Shown piece by piece: positions 11,065 through 23,777 of a DNA stretch of 64,000 nucleotides (position 1 is the stretch's first letter; each line of letters opens with the position of its first letter). The DNA is from Serpula lacrymans var. lacrymans S7.9 (Eukaryota > Basidiomycota > Agaricomycetes > Boletales > Serpulaceae): the NCBI RefSeq assembly GCF_000218685.1, contig NW_006763293.1, positions 1,981,968 to 2,045,967 of the forward strand, read 5' to 3'. Both the position numbers and the translations under genes were made by a program. A model generated the notes under the pieces. It was not told where the DNA came from. It made no database searches and saw nothing but the letters and a program-made list of their open reading frames with translations.

Positions 11065-13248
11065 CTAATACTGCTTTCGCTTACGAACGTGAGAATGGGG
11101 TTCCGCAGAGAAGTCGTCTTGGGAGCGAAAGTAGCGATCGACGTCAGACTGGTCAAATTCTGAAGGAGGTGAAGGTGACGATGGAATGAACGGTGGAGGG
11201 ACATCTGGCAACTTATTTGCAGAGCGTCCTCCGATCCGATACGTCCGTTTTCTCCTTGCCTTTATCGTGGGCCTTTCGTAGGCGACTGAAAGACCTGAGG
11301 CGCCTTGAACGCGAGGAGGAACACTCCGAACGGTGAAATGCTCTAAAGAACGAGTATAAGGGGAGAGTGTGTGATTCGAATGACTGAGAGTGGAGAGTTT
11401 ATGTATTGTGTTGTTGAGAGACGGGCGAAGAATAATCTTTGGATCTGGTTCTGGGATATGATGAGAATTTGGTGGCGAGCCGGAGTGAAATACGTCAAGG
11501 TTTGTTGATGACGACACAGACATGCGTCTGTGTGTGAGAGAGCGCTTGCCCTCACTTGCATTATCGTATGATTGATCTGCTGACGGTGGTGTTTCTAGAG
11601 GTTGCGTAACCCCGCTGCTGGATCGCGAAAACTGGGTCTCTAAACTGTCTGGTGTCACTGGACGTCTAGATCTTGGATATATAGAAGCGGGTTGTTGCAA
11701 ATCAAAAGCGGGTTCGGAACGAGTTCGCTGGGACTTGTTTGAAGGAAGGTAGGCATCAGAGAAGTATGGGTTATAGTTCGAGCTTGGTCGACCAGATATT
11801 GATGGCCTTGATGGGGTTCTGGATAGGAGGTCGTGATTATGTGGCTCGTCGTTAGGGTGAACATGTGATTGCAGCGTCCGATGTGATAGTACAGAACGGA
11901 AAGATGAAGCTTCAGAAGGCAAACGGGACATTCCGGGTGGTGGCTGAATCATAGACTGTGAATGGTAGACGCGAGGGCGGGTGATTGTTCCACCCCCTAC
12001 AGCAGGAATAGTTTCGTATTCCGTGGGAGACTCTGGTTCTTCCGATATAGTAGGCGGAGGAGAAAAGTCAGGAACGGTATCTTCCCAATCTACCACGTCA
12101 AATGAGGTTCCCTCTTCGAGATCTTCGACGTCACTGGATTCTTCCGCCAGGTCCGCTAGACCTTTGTTAGGGGCAAACAGGCGGCCAAAGCTTGTGAACA
12201 CGCTTTTAGCGGGCAGCCCCTCAGGACGTAGACCATAAGTGGGGTCAAAATTATCCAGCTCTGGGAAAGAGCCGGCTGGGTCGGGGGCCGGAATATTTCC
12301 GGGAGCGGTTGTAGACAAAATTGAAGCAGGGGTACTTTTCTTGCTCGAACTTGCAGCAGAGAAGCCCGAAACGGAACGAGCCCTCCCATAGCTCAGAGTC
12401 CCCAAAGATTGCTGACGAAGGATATGTGGATGAAGCCCCACTGCAGATACGCTAGGAGGAACGCGTGATATGTCAGGAACTGAGACAGAGTCAAATGTGC
12501 CTCGTCTTGGGATGTTGGGTTGTTTATCGAGATAAGGAGCCTCTACTTTAGCTTTGACCCACTGCTGACTGAGACGGTGAATTATTCCGGGGAGGTCTTC
12601 CCGAAACATCTGGCGCAGCTGACCTTCAATCTCCTTTTGAATGAATTTTTGGATGACTGCAATGGAGTCAAACGTGCTGTTGATGTCTACGTTTTGTAGA
12701 GGGTCTGTCTTAAAGACGAGCGTGATGCCTTTTTGTTTGGAGACGACCAAAACGACGTAAGAGCTAAGCTTGAAGTGTGAGAGACGCAGTAACATGGGAA
12801 CAACTAGAGGCTCTCTGGCCGCTAACATGCCCCTTGAACCAGTCATGATGTGGATGTCTGGTTGTTTATGGTTCAATGGATTGGCCTGAAGGCAAAAGTG
12901 AGTGAGTGTGGCATGTTCGACAAGATAATGTGTTCTATACCTGAACTTTAGTCTTGAGGACGATGTGGGCGTCTCCAGAATATGTGAGACGGAATATTCC
13001 ACGAAACTGGTCCATCGTCATATCACCGATGTCTCGTATCTCAAGCTCGGGAGGCTGGCATTCCTGTGAGATGAGCTTCTATATCAAGAGAATTATGTTA
13101 CCTGGGTACCCATCTCCAACTCTACGACTTCAATCTTGTCCGCAATGACAGGCGGCTTATTTCCCTTGTTTAGTGCATTGTTGAGCATCTGAATTGCATC
13201 GGTGTGAAACTGGTCGGAGAAGCGAGGCCATTCGAAGGTGAAAGACAT
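11065..13248 (-). CDS. MDM34: ERMES subunit MDM34
   Basis: Mitochondrial outer-membrane component of the ER-mitochondria encounter structure, a lipid-transfer tether. The N-terminal SMP domain starts [20 protein letters not shown], as in other Mdm34 proteins, and continues through [20 protein letters not shown]. It then runs through the highly conserved [33 protein letters not shown] and [18 protein letters not shown]. After about residue 220 the chain becomes a long Ser/Pro-rich, low-complexity region typical of fungal Mdm34, ending in a basic HVRKRKQY. Two introns lie near 13058-13098 and 12895-12940 (minus strand). The first acceptor is ambiguous: CACAG or GCCAG, 9 nt apart and in frame, the second giving better family alignment. 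The start is fixed by homology. Confidence 0.95.
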
Positions 13249-13555
13249 TCCAGGCTCCAAGTTTATGATTTGTATACCCTAGGAGCATTCAGAGGGAAAT
13301 AAGAAACAAGCGAATAGGACATGCGACAGTAATGCGCATTCTGCAGCACAGCGATGATGCAGCCGTATCCAACGTCAACGAAACGGCATTTGCACCGGAG
13401 CGTCCTAAAAAGTCTTAGGGTTAAGGTTCCCATTTTAACCCGCGTGCCGAGAATAGCCTGTACTGGCAGCAGTAGGTGGGATCTCTTTCGTTTCTTTGTT
13501 CTCTGGTCCCACTTCGTCTTTCCTCGGTGCTTTGGCACTTTAGGCTGTCTGGTTG
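13249..13555. promoter_or_regulatory. Divergent promoter MDM34 / Uds1-domain gene
   Basis: About 307 bp between two divergent start codons, so it should contain both promoters and 5' UTRs. It includes one degenerate TTAGGGTTAAGG (about 13415-13427). No TATA box is evident. Confidence 0.5.
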
Positions 13556-16542
13556 ATGAACGGCGTCCGACGATTTTTGGCAGGCGGGGCAACACCGCCT
13601 AATTCAACACAGACACCTTCTCCTCAACCGACATCACCACCACCACCACCACCTTTGCTTCCATCTGGCAAACCATCTTGGCCGCCACAGAGCCCTTCCC
13701 AGGCGTCAAACTCGTCATTTGGCAGTCCAAAAACAAATGGCACTCCTGGCTTAAACATCCGAAAAGATAGACAGAAACTGCCCTTGGTAGCTTCTCCAAA
13801 GGGAGAGGACGATGTTGGGAACACCTTACAGTCCGGATGGTCGGGTTCTACATCATCTCCTGTTCTCTCGCCTACCCGTAGTCAGACTTCTATCTCTGCA
13901 TCTTCTCCTTCTCGAAAACCCCCGCCTAATGGCAGTGCTACTATAAACTCGGCTGTTGCTGGACCCTCGTCACCGAGGATTCTACCTCCCGATCCTCTGA
14001 CAAGGAAGTCCAGCAACACAGACTGGAAGCGGACGTCTGGTCTGCTCAACATTCGCGACGAACTGATAATGGGCTTGCTAGCAAGTGAGGCCGTGGTGGA
14101 CAGCCGGGAATGTGAAATACTCAGTGCAGAAGAAGTGGAGGACTTGAAGAAGGTTTATACTCGGACAATGTCTATAGGTTATGTCTTTGCTTATCACAGC
14201 TTCATAGGAGCACCACATTCTTACTATCAGGCTTACCGCGATGCAAAAGAAGCTAAATCTAGAGACAAAAATACGGGATGCTGCACTATCGCTCTCAAGA
14301 GCAAACTCTGCTCATAAAAAAGTTTCAAAACAAACCGAGGAACAGCTCGAGGCTTCCGAGAGGAAAGTGGAGATTGCGCAGAAAGAACTGTGGCGTGTCT
14401 CTGAACGAGCTGGCGACCTGCAGCGGAAGTTGCTAGAACACCGTGCTGGCGTGCTTAGTTTTTCTGTGCGGAACATGGAGAAGAAGCTACAGCCCGGTAA
14501 CAATGTCACTGACACTGATACATCAAGGATGGGCACACCCAGCCGTAGTTCGCAAATCAGCTCATCATTATCAACTACAACAAGTGTGTCAACGCCGTCA
14601 AAGGCTCGTTTTGATGGTGCCCATCTATTCGCTGGGCATGCAGACGCCCTTATACCGCAGCTGCCAAAAGGTCCACTTTCTACTGCTGATGTAGCAGCCC
14701 TGGAGGAAAAATTACGGGCGGCCACTGAAGCTCTCACCGCTGCAAACAAAAAGCAAGCCGACATGGCAAGAGAGGTAGCCCATCTACGTCTTGAAAACCA
14801 GAAAATTGAGACTACGATGGGCATGGAATTGCAGAATGCAGAGGATACTATTTCAAATTTGGAGAAGGAGTTACCGCGATTGGAAAATTTGAACGCTCAA
14901 CTGGAAGAGCTACTGCTAGAAAGGGGGATCTGGGAGGAAGACAGAGCGCGTCTAGTGGAGCGAGAGCAGGATGTTGAACGGTTAGAAAGTCGATTGGAAG
15001 TTTTGGAAGAACGGAGTGGGGAGGCGACACAGATGGAGCAGCTACTGGCGGATGTCAAAGGTCAAAGGAGTGCCGAGATGCAACAAAAAGATAATGAAAT
15101 TCTACGTCTGACAATGGAGTGGGAAGTAGAAAAAACAGCCATGGAAGAGGAAAGGATGCATGAGTTTTCGAGGCTACAGGAAGAAATAAACGAACTCAGG
15201 AATCAGAATGATGCCGAGTTACAAGAGACTAGGGTTGAACTCGATGAGGCTGTCGAGGCACTACGGACGCTTATCCAAAGTAATGGGATCGATCTATTTT
15301 CGCGAGATATATCGGCGAAGGGTTTGTTGTCCTCTGTGGGCATCCACTTAGGAAAGGTCTCAGAAAAGTTGAATGAGCATGCGAAACACCAGGAAGAGTG
15401 GGATTTAATACGGAGGGAATTAGAGGATGCATCGCGGACGCATCAAGAAAAACATGAAGGACTGGTTGGCGAACTCGAAGGACTGCGTCGAGAGCGAGAT
15501 GACGCAAGGTTGCAAGTCCAGTCCTTGGAAGAGCAAGTCAAGGTAAAACTATCTACCAGCACATCGAATATATCTTACCATCTCTCTCTACAGGAGCAAG
15601 CCGAGGATCTACTTCTTACCGCACAAGTGCCCACTGGCCCACCGATCGAATATACTGGGGAAGCTGGCGAACTGGTCGCTCAGCTACAAGCCGTATGGTC
15701 GATTCTCCCTGCTCCGGACGTACGAGCTACGAGACTGGGCTCACAGCGACACTTTCGCACTGCCTCATCGAATTCGAACCCAGGTGGTTCGAAACCTGTG
15801 CTCCCCTCTCTTTCTGACATGGATGTTCGGTCACTCAAGACGCTTTACGACAGCCGTGCGAAATCTAATGTGCCTACTGGTGCTGGAGGGAACTTTACGA
15901 TGGATGCATTCATCGCTCGAGTGCGAGCACTGGTTGCGGATGATAGGGCATTAATTGAGCGGCTGATACGCTTTGCTCAAGCGCATGATTTGCTGAAGAA
16001 GAATGCTGAAAGGGCACAGAAACTGGCTCAAGATAGTAATTCGGCACTTGAGACCTATCAGAAGCAGGTCACATCACTAGAGGATCAAAATGGGGCATTA
16101 TCTTTGAAGCAGGCAGCACTGTGAGCTCGATTTTTTTTTCGAGGCCATCTATTGGCAGGTTCTCATCAGATCATATGTTAGTCTGGAAGAAATTCAGCGC
16201 CTCCATGAAGCTGTTGATCGTGCGTTTGCTGCAAAACGAGAGGTAGAAGTACATGCTGCGGATCAGGCTGAGACATGCCGACAGCTTACGGAGGCCAACA
16301 ATGCTTTGAGTGCGAAAACCTTGACTCTCGCTGAGGAAGCAGCTTCCGCTCCTGAGATGGTGCGGAGGCAGCTAGAGGCACAGCTTGCGGAATGCAGAGC
16401 GTCATTGAAGCAGACTCAGGATGAGATTGATCGCTTGCATTCGTCTGAACAGACGCAGCGTATTGCATTGCTGGATGAGTTAAATTCGATGCAAACCGAG
16501 AATGGGAACTTGAGGGCACAGTTGCGGGCCCTGAAGAAGTAA
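13556..16542 (+). CDS. Uds1 (up-regulated during septation) domain coiled-coil protein
   Basis: Long coiled-coil protein of about 900 residues. The first 150 residues are Pro/Ser-rich and disordered, with a run of prolines. The Uds1 domain follows, with NIRDELIMGLLASEAVVDSR and ILSAEEVEDLKK, then EHHILTIRLTAMQKKLNLE across the intron 14153-14207. From about residue 210 onward heptad-rich Glu/Leu/Arg sequence predicts extended coiled coil. Further introns are near 15541-15594 and 16121-16169. The last needs acceptor CAG at 16167-16169 to keep frame into SYVSLEEIQRLHEA. The family is induced around septation in fission yeast, and a cytoskeleton- or septum-related role is inference. The start ATG at 13556 is the first in frame. 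Confidence 0.8.
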
Positions 16543-16744
16543 ATTTTAGTAAGTTTAGACCGGAGAATCTGATTCTATCTACATCTTTTTCGCCATTTAT
16601 TCTTGCTTGACTCTATTATTACGAGTACAGTCCTTCTGGAGCATATGTAAATTATATACTGCAATTACGACACTGACATTTATCTAGCATACCGGTGATT
16701 CCAGGGACCGGTGTTGAATACATCATTGGATAACAACTAAACAA

Positions 16745-16817
16745 GCCCCCGTTGTCTAATGGTTATGACGTCAGACTTCTAATCTGGAGGCTGCGGGTTC
16801 GAGTCCCGCCGGAGGCT
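16745..16817 (+). tRNA. tRNA-Arg (UCU)
   Basis: A 73-nt cloverleaf. The acceptor arm is GCCCCCG with CGGAGGC and one C-A mismatch at pair 4:69. The D arm contains TAATGGTTA. The anticodon stem TCAGA/TCTGG has loop CTTCTAA, giving anticodon TCT at 16778-16780. The T arm is GCGGG-TTCGAGT-CCCGC. No intron and no encoded CCA, as usual for eukaryotes. It reads AGA codons. Confidence 0.95.
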
Positions 16818-17118
16818 CATGAATTAATTTTTCGTAACATAGACTGTCAGGGCATGTGACATGTCAAGTACTATTTTGAAGTTAATATTTTTGGTTGTTA
16901 AGTTTTAATCCAGGGCGGATTTGGATCACTTCCAGAACGGTCTCCCCCGGGGCGTGATGTGTTGTTGTTACTATAAATGATGTGCTACCGTGTCTGTTCG
17001 CCATGGTTTCATGTACCTCTTACTTATTCGAATTCATTTTGTACGTCTAACATGCGAACAATAGAGTAAGACAGAGGAATGGAGCCTTGACCCCAGCGCT
17101 TGCTGTGGCCAAGCGGAG
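16818..17118. promoter_or_regulatory. Upstream region of the JmjC demethylase gene
   Basis: About 300 bp between the tRNA and the KDM5-like start. It contains a TATA-like CTATAAATG near 16971-16979. No protein-coding potential was seen. Confidence 0.3.
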
Positions 17119-20100
17119 ATGGAAAATAAAGGTCGCGGAGACGAAAAAGGATCCGTGTTTGAGATTCCCACGAGGAAGCAGCAGCCCACACAGGTCAGTG
17201 CTGAAATTGAAGGCCCGCTCCCACACTTGGTCCTGTAAGGAGTGTGTAACTACAAGGTCTTGCCAAAACTACATTCTTCATCCTGGCCTCCCTGTGCTTT
17301 GCTTCCTAGTCCACGCAATATCTCCAGGAAAATGCAACAAAGTCCGTCTGCTCTTTCCTCCAGAGGCACTCCTTCTCGTCGAGGAAAATCACCCCGGAGC
17401 AGAGGCCATGGCACCTCGCATTCTCCAAACTCTCTCCCAACAGAGTTTTCCATAAAACAGCCCGCCACATTTACTTCTTGTCTTTCCATTCCAGTTGAAG
17501 GTGCCATACCCATTATTTCTCAGGACGATTCATCCGCTACTTCGCTATCTGGTATCTCCCAGTCAAACTCTAATGCCCCAAAGCGCGCACCCCGCAAATC
17601 AAAGACAGACGCTCTAGCCGCTCTCCAGAACCATGCCCAGTCGTCTTCACTCGATAACGATGAGTCCAACTCGCACGAGTTTGATTCCGAATTTTCGCGC
17701 AATCGCACTCCAATTCCCGTTTCGCCTCTTCTAGATCTATCATCAGTCAAAACCTCCGGTCCCAGGGATATTCCGCCACATGCCACTCCTCGACCTTTTG
17801 GTCTGGAGGACTGTCCTGTTTTTTATCCTACATTGGATGAATTCAACGATCCTATGACCTATGTTCGATCTATCTCTGACTCTGCGAAAGATTACGGTAT
17901 CTGCAAAATTGTTCCTCCCAACGGTTGGAAAATGCCTTTTGTCACTGATACCGAGGTTTGTTTGCTTTTTGCCCTTGGTTCTCCAACTGATGACTTTTTT
18001 CTTGTTCCGCAATCTTTTCTTGTTGTGCTAGGCCTTTCGCTTCAAGACACGCCTTCAGCGTCTTAACTCGATTGAGGCTTCTTCTCGTGCTAAAATCAAT
18101 TTTTTGGAGCAACTTTATCGTTTCCACAAGCAGCAGGGCAACTCACGTGTATCGGTACCCACCATTAATCATAAACCTCTTGATCTCTGGCTTCTCAGAA
18201 AGGAAGTCCATAAACTCGGTGGTTACGATGCTGTTCGTATCGCTGTTCCTGTTTTACCTGTATATATATCTCACCGATGCATTTCCCATAGGTGACGAAG
18301 AACAAGAAGTGGTCAGATCTCGGTCGGCTACTTGGTTATGGTGGCATTCCCGGTTTGTCGACGCAGATCAAGAATTCATATACACGAGTTATCCTTCCTT
18401 ATGAAGACTTCTGCGAACGTGTCCGTACTTCACCGACACTATCAATGTCTCCGACGACAACGCGCGATCCACAGCTCAAGACTCACGTAAACACACAGAC
18501 TGTGGGAAGTATGCGCCTAGGCCAGTCAAGCGCCCGTAGTGCTAGTGTCGATAACCAGAGTCCTCCATCGAGCCCGCTTACTGCTTCTTCAAGTCCGTTA
18601 TCCGAGCCACCGGACGAGGGCGAGTTCAAGGATCAACCTAGAGGGAGATCTGACAGCGCAAAACCTAGGAGGAGCGCTAGGATGTCATCTCAAGAGCATT
18701 CAACCCGTCCGTTCCTACCTTTAAATTCACATGCGTACTCTGATCAGTATTTATAACCAGCCGGACCCAGGAGATCAGAAGGCAATGGCCTCTTGCCCTC
18801 ACCCATCATTCCATCACCCATCTTTCATGATCAGCAAAGGACTACAAAGCCATCTTCTGAGGTAAGTTCTCTAAGAATGCACAATGGGCGCGTTTCTCAG
18901 CGCCCGACGCAGCAATCTTGTGAAATTTGCCAGAAGAAGAACCGTGGCGAGGAAATGCTCCTTTGTGACGGTTGTGATTGTGGTGAGTCATTCATCACAC
19001 TTTCTCTTTTTTCTCTCTCGCCTACTAATTTCCTACTTAGGTTTCCATATGTTCTGCCTTGATCCTCCACTCGCTACCATTCCAAAGGGGCAGTGGTTTT
19101 GTCATACATGCCTCTTTGGTACAGGCGGTGACTTCGGGTTCGACGAAGGCGAAGAACACAGCCTTTCTAGCTTCCAAGCTCGCGATGCAGAATTTCGGCG
19201 CCTGTGGTGGAGCGCTCATCCTCCAACTTCTTCTGAACCATTGGATCCCAAAGATCCGGTTGTGAACCGCGTGGGCGGTGTACTGGTCTCAGAATATGAC
19301 GTTGAGAATGAGTTTTGGCGTCTTGTTCAGACTCCGCAAGAGACCGTTGAGATTGAGTATGGCGCAGATGTACACTCAACCACACACGGAAGGTGAGCGG
19401 TCTTACTGTGCTAATGCGGCTCTATAGCCACTAGTTCCATCGTTAACGTATTTCCGTTTCTCATTGCATAGTGCCATGCCCACCATGGAAACACACCCAT
19501 TGGACCCATACGCGAAAGATCCATGGAATTTGAACAACATGCCTATAGTTTCCGATTCGCTTTTGAGGTTTATTAAATCCGATATTTCTGGGATGACCGT
19601 GCCGTGGACATATGTCGGAATGGTGTTTTCTACATTTTGCTGGCACAATGAGGTATGTAGCCTTTATTACCTTCTTGACTCATTCGTTGATATGTTACAT
19701 CTCCATTAGGATCATTACACTTATAGCATAAATTACAGTGTGTATTATCTATCATATCACGGTTTAATTTACGACTTAACTTTTGTTCAGTGCACTGGGG
19801 AGAGACTAAGACTTGGTATGGTATCCCTGGAGATGATGCAGAGAAGTTTGAGACTGCCATCAAGAGCGAGGCCCCAGACCTGTTTGAAGCGCAGCCAGAT
19901 TTGCTGTTTCAGCTCGTGACGTTGATGAATCCTAAGCGCCTAATTGATGCTGGTGTTCGTGTGCATGCGTGCAATCAAAGGGCGGGTGAATTTGTGATTA
20001 CATTCCCAAAGGCGTATCACGCAGGTTTCAACCATGGGGTGCGCCATTATCTCTGAACCGCAATAGCTGTACTGACGATCATTCTTCACTAGTTTAATTT

Positions 20101-23100
20101 CAACGAGGCTGTGAACTTTGCTCTACCAGATTGGCTTCCGTACGGAAGGGACTGTGTACAGCGATACCGCGAACACAGGAAATTGCCTGTATTTTCACAC
20201 GATGAGCTCCTCATCACTATTACGCAACAATCTCAATCCATCAAAACTGCGCTATGGTGAGCTATCCTTCTTGATATAGCGCATATACGCAGTGTCTAAT
20301 TTCTCTATAGGCTTGCTGATAGTCTAAAGGAGATGACCGAAAGAGAGATTGCTGCGCGTGAGAAAGCACGTTCCTTTGGGATGACTGAAGTCATAGACGA
20401 GGTCGACCATCCCGAGGAACAGTATCAGTGCATAATTTGCAAAGTTTTCTGCTATCTGTCGCAAGTCAACTGCCAGTGCAAAACCCAAGTCGTATGCGTT
20501 GAGCATGCCGATCTCCTATGCGATCATTCGCTCAACCAGTTAACCCTACGGTTACGGTTTACGGACGCGGATTTATTGGATACACAAACGAAGGTCGTCG
20601 AACGCGCAGGAATACCGTCTAGTTGGAAGGGAAAGCTTAGTAAAGTGTTGATAGACAGTGCTCGACCGCAACTACGATCACTCCGTGCCCTTCTCGCAGA
20701 GGGGGAACGCGTCAATTACCATCTTCCAGAGCTTCCTGCGCTTCGTAAGTGCGTTAACCGCGCGGGCGAATGGGTCGATTCGGCGAATACCTTTCTAATC
20801 CGCAAACAAAGCCGAAAACGTTCGCGACGATCACGAGGTCGGCCACCCTTAAATGAGGCTGCAAACACTTCATTTGACGACCGCGATCCAGGAGATAGAC
20901 CTGACAGGGGCTTGGAGGACCTCTACTCTTTACTGCGTGAGGTAGAGAACTTGGGTTTTGACACTCCAGAGATTAGTGTTCTGCAGGGTCTTGCTCGACA
21001 AGCAGAGGAGATCAAGCTGAAAGCCCTTGACTTGCTAGATGTCTCTAACGCAATACCTGAACGTGACGCATATATTGGGGATTGTGAACGGCTACTTCTT
21101 CAGGGCTCATCACTGAACGTCCATCTAGAGGAGATAGTAGAAATTGAAAAGATAGTGATGCGGGAACATCTTCTTAGGGAGCTCGAAGAGAAACTGGACG
21201 ACGCGGCTATTACCCTGGAAGATATTCGGGGGCTTTTAACGCGCGCTCGGTCTTGTAATCTCCCTCAAGATAACAAGTACATGAAAACCTTGGAGTCTAG
21301 GCAACGTGCGGGAGATAACTGGGAAGAACGGGCACGCCATGTCCTCGAGCAGCCGTATAAAACGATCGATGAATTGGACGACTTTTTCAACATGGATTCC
21401 ACCATTCCTATCGAAGTAACAGTATACGATCGACTTATGTCCGCTCGCAATAAAGCCAAAGATTTCGAGAAGCAGGCAAAAGCCTGGCTATCACCTGATA
21501 CACAAGGACCGAAGCCCAAAGTACAGGAGGTGATGCGATTTGTAGCTCGCGCTGAAAAAGATTTCAGTATACCCGCTATACAGGATTTAAAGCGAACAGC
21601 AGATATAGCCTTCGACCTTGAAACTCGGTGTGAAGCGGTTATCAAAAACCGTTATCAACATCGTGATGAAGGTGACATATTCGACATGATGCGCAGATGG
21701 AAAACGTACACTCGAGAACATCTGCCAATGTTTTCGCTTCCCATTTTCGAGAAATTGGATGTTCAATTGAGCCAGCATCAGCGGTGGCTAGAGGATTTAC
21801 CGTGGTATTGTCCTCAGCGTAATGAGCCTCACGGACAAGCAATACTCGACGACGTCGTAGAATCCACTCGACCTGAAGACGACCTACCTCCTAGCGACGA
21901 ATATTTCACCTGTATCTGCACTACGCCTGTGCGGCCGCCTCCCCCTGGTGTAGTATCAGATGCAGTCCAATGCGATCATTGTTTTGCCAGATTCCATGGT
22001 GTATGTGCTGCCAATGGTGGATCTTGCCCCTTTTGTGACCATCATCATTGGAATGGTGCGATTCATAAAGAACGCAGCTGGCATTTCTGTTTTCTGCCGA
22101 CTATCCTCCTCTCCGCGCCGGACATTACCAGAAATTATTCGGATGCTTGGAAACAGCTAGAGATCATAGTCCACAGGATCGACCGCCTATCCTCCGTCAT
22201 TGGCCATTTCCTTTCTTACGCATCACAGCCATCAAACCGGCGTGCTGAATATATTCCGCAAGTACGGCACTACATGCGCAAGCTCTACAAGATACAATTT
22301 GCTGTCTCTCCAAGTCGAGAAGTATCCTTTGGCTTAGATTTAGCAGGTTTGCACCGCATTCTCGCTGGGCAACCTGCGCCAGTACGTATCAAGAAAAGAC
22401 GAAGGCCAAGGTTTACTTTCGGCCAAGACATCGACAAGGACTGGACAGATGGTACCCGATGCATATGCAGAGGTCGCACCCCGTATCTTCTGAACTATCC
22501 GACCGCAGAATGTGATGTTTGTAACAAGTTGTATCATGCAGCTTGCGTGTTCTTCCCACTCGATACTTCTCCTACGAATCGTTTCATGTGTCCACTATGT
22601 TGTCTGCGGAAGAATAGATCATATCCTTACTCGGAAGTGCGAGTTAAGCATATCGGTTCGTGCTTTACTTTCTAAACTGCTGAATTCTTATTAACTTTAT
22701 GAACTTTACAGACAATCAAGAAATGAACACATATGTCAACACGAAGGAGATGCTTGACACGTTCAGCAAAGATATCATATATGTCAAGATGTTACCACCG
22801 TACACGCAGACACTATTTGTCGAGCTAACACGATTCGTTCCCGGTCAACCTGACAATAGCAGTCCGAACGGTTCCACGCCTCGAAGCACAGCTGGACCTT
22901 CAATACCGCGTCCTCCTACTGCACCCGACACCTCACATCATCACCCTATGCATTTACTTCATACTCCTTTGCCTCTACCCACCCCACCCCCACCTGTATA
23001 CGAACCAGTTAGAACATTGCCTTCTTCTGGGCACCATGTTCCTCCTCCTCCCCCTTGGTCAAATCGGTGGCAAAATACTACTCCTCTTTCACTCGCGTCA

Positions 23101-23448
23101 GCTCAGCGTTCTCACCTTTCTGACTCGTCTCATTCGACCTCACCGCATTCTGGGAAAAAACGGAAGTTTGTTGACGAGACCCCCGATGACATGGCTGGCT
23201 CACGGTCGCCTAAGCAGCGACGAATGCCTCAGACTCCAGTCCCTCCTTCCTCGACGCTGTCTTCACGTCCACTGCAACAAACACTCTCTCCGTCTCTGGC
23301 AATGATAGTTTCGCCCGTTGATACTGAGCCGTCCCCCCGAACGACGTCTTCGTATTTTGCAGGTCCAAGTTCGTCTGCAGGGAAACTAGTTAATGGTGAT
23401 ACCCCACCTGTGAAAACGGTCAAACTTGTAGTGTCGAAGAACAAATAG
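17119..23448 (+). CDS. KDM5/Lid2-type JmjC histone H3K4 demethylase
   Basis: Large nuclear chromatin regulator. Domains in order: a Ser-rich N-terminus; JmjN ([19 protein letters not shown]); ARID ([12 protein letters not shown] ... GGYDAVTKNKKW); PHD1 ([24 protein letters not shown]); and JmjC with Fe-binding CWHNED and a second His in [15 protein letters not shown]5HC2-type zinc region ([19 protein letters not shown]) and a PLU-1-like helical region follow. Two further cysteine-rich PHD-like fingers sit near 21910-22060 and 22455-22600, before a Pro-rich tail. The catalytic His-x-Glu...His set is intact, so activity on H3K4 methyl marks is expected. The start ATG 17119 opens a 25-codon exon ending before GTCAGT at 17194, and the next exon begins at about 17258. 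The final intron is near 22656-22711. Confidence 0.92.
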
Positions 23449-23777
23449 ACTAGCTGCCGTACTTTTTACTCGGTTTCTCTTGTCTCAGGTGTACCTGTGA
23501 TACTTTTGTGATTTGTCTGTGATTTTTGTCGTTTTTTCTCTCTATGATTTTGTCGTTTCACGTTTTGACCAATAGCTAACCATGTTTCTTTATGCTAAAT
23601 ATACATTAAAAGTGTCTTTGCGCTGCGTTCTAGATGAGGACCCGGAGTTTCATGTATGATAATAAACAATGGAATAGATGAATGTGGCGCCATGAGAAAC
23701 AATATATTAAAGAGTCATTCTCCAAGAGTTGGAGAACACAAGTCCAGCTTCATACGTGTTGAGCGCCTGGACATAGA
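23449..23777. other. Convergent intergenic region
   Basis: Lies between the 3' ends of the demethylase (plus) and the Mg2+ transporter (minus). T-rich downstream of the first stop, as expected for 3' UTRs. No gene or repeat seen. Confidence 0.5.
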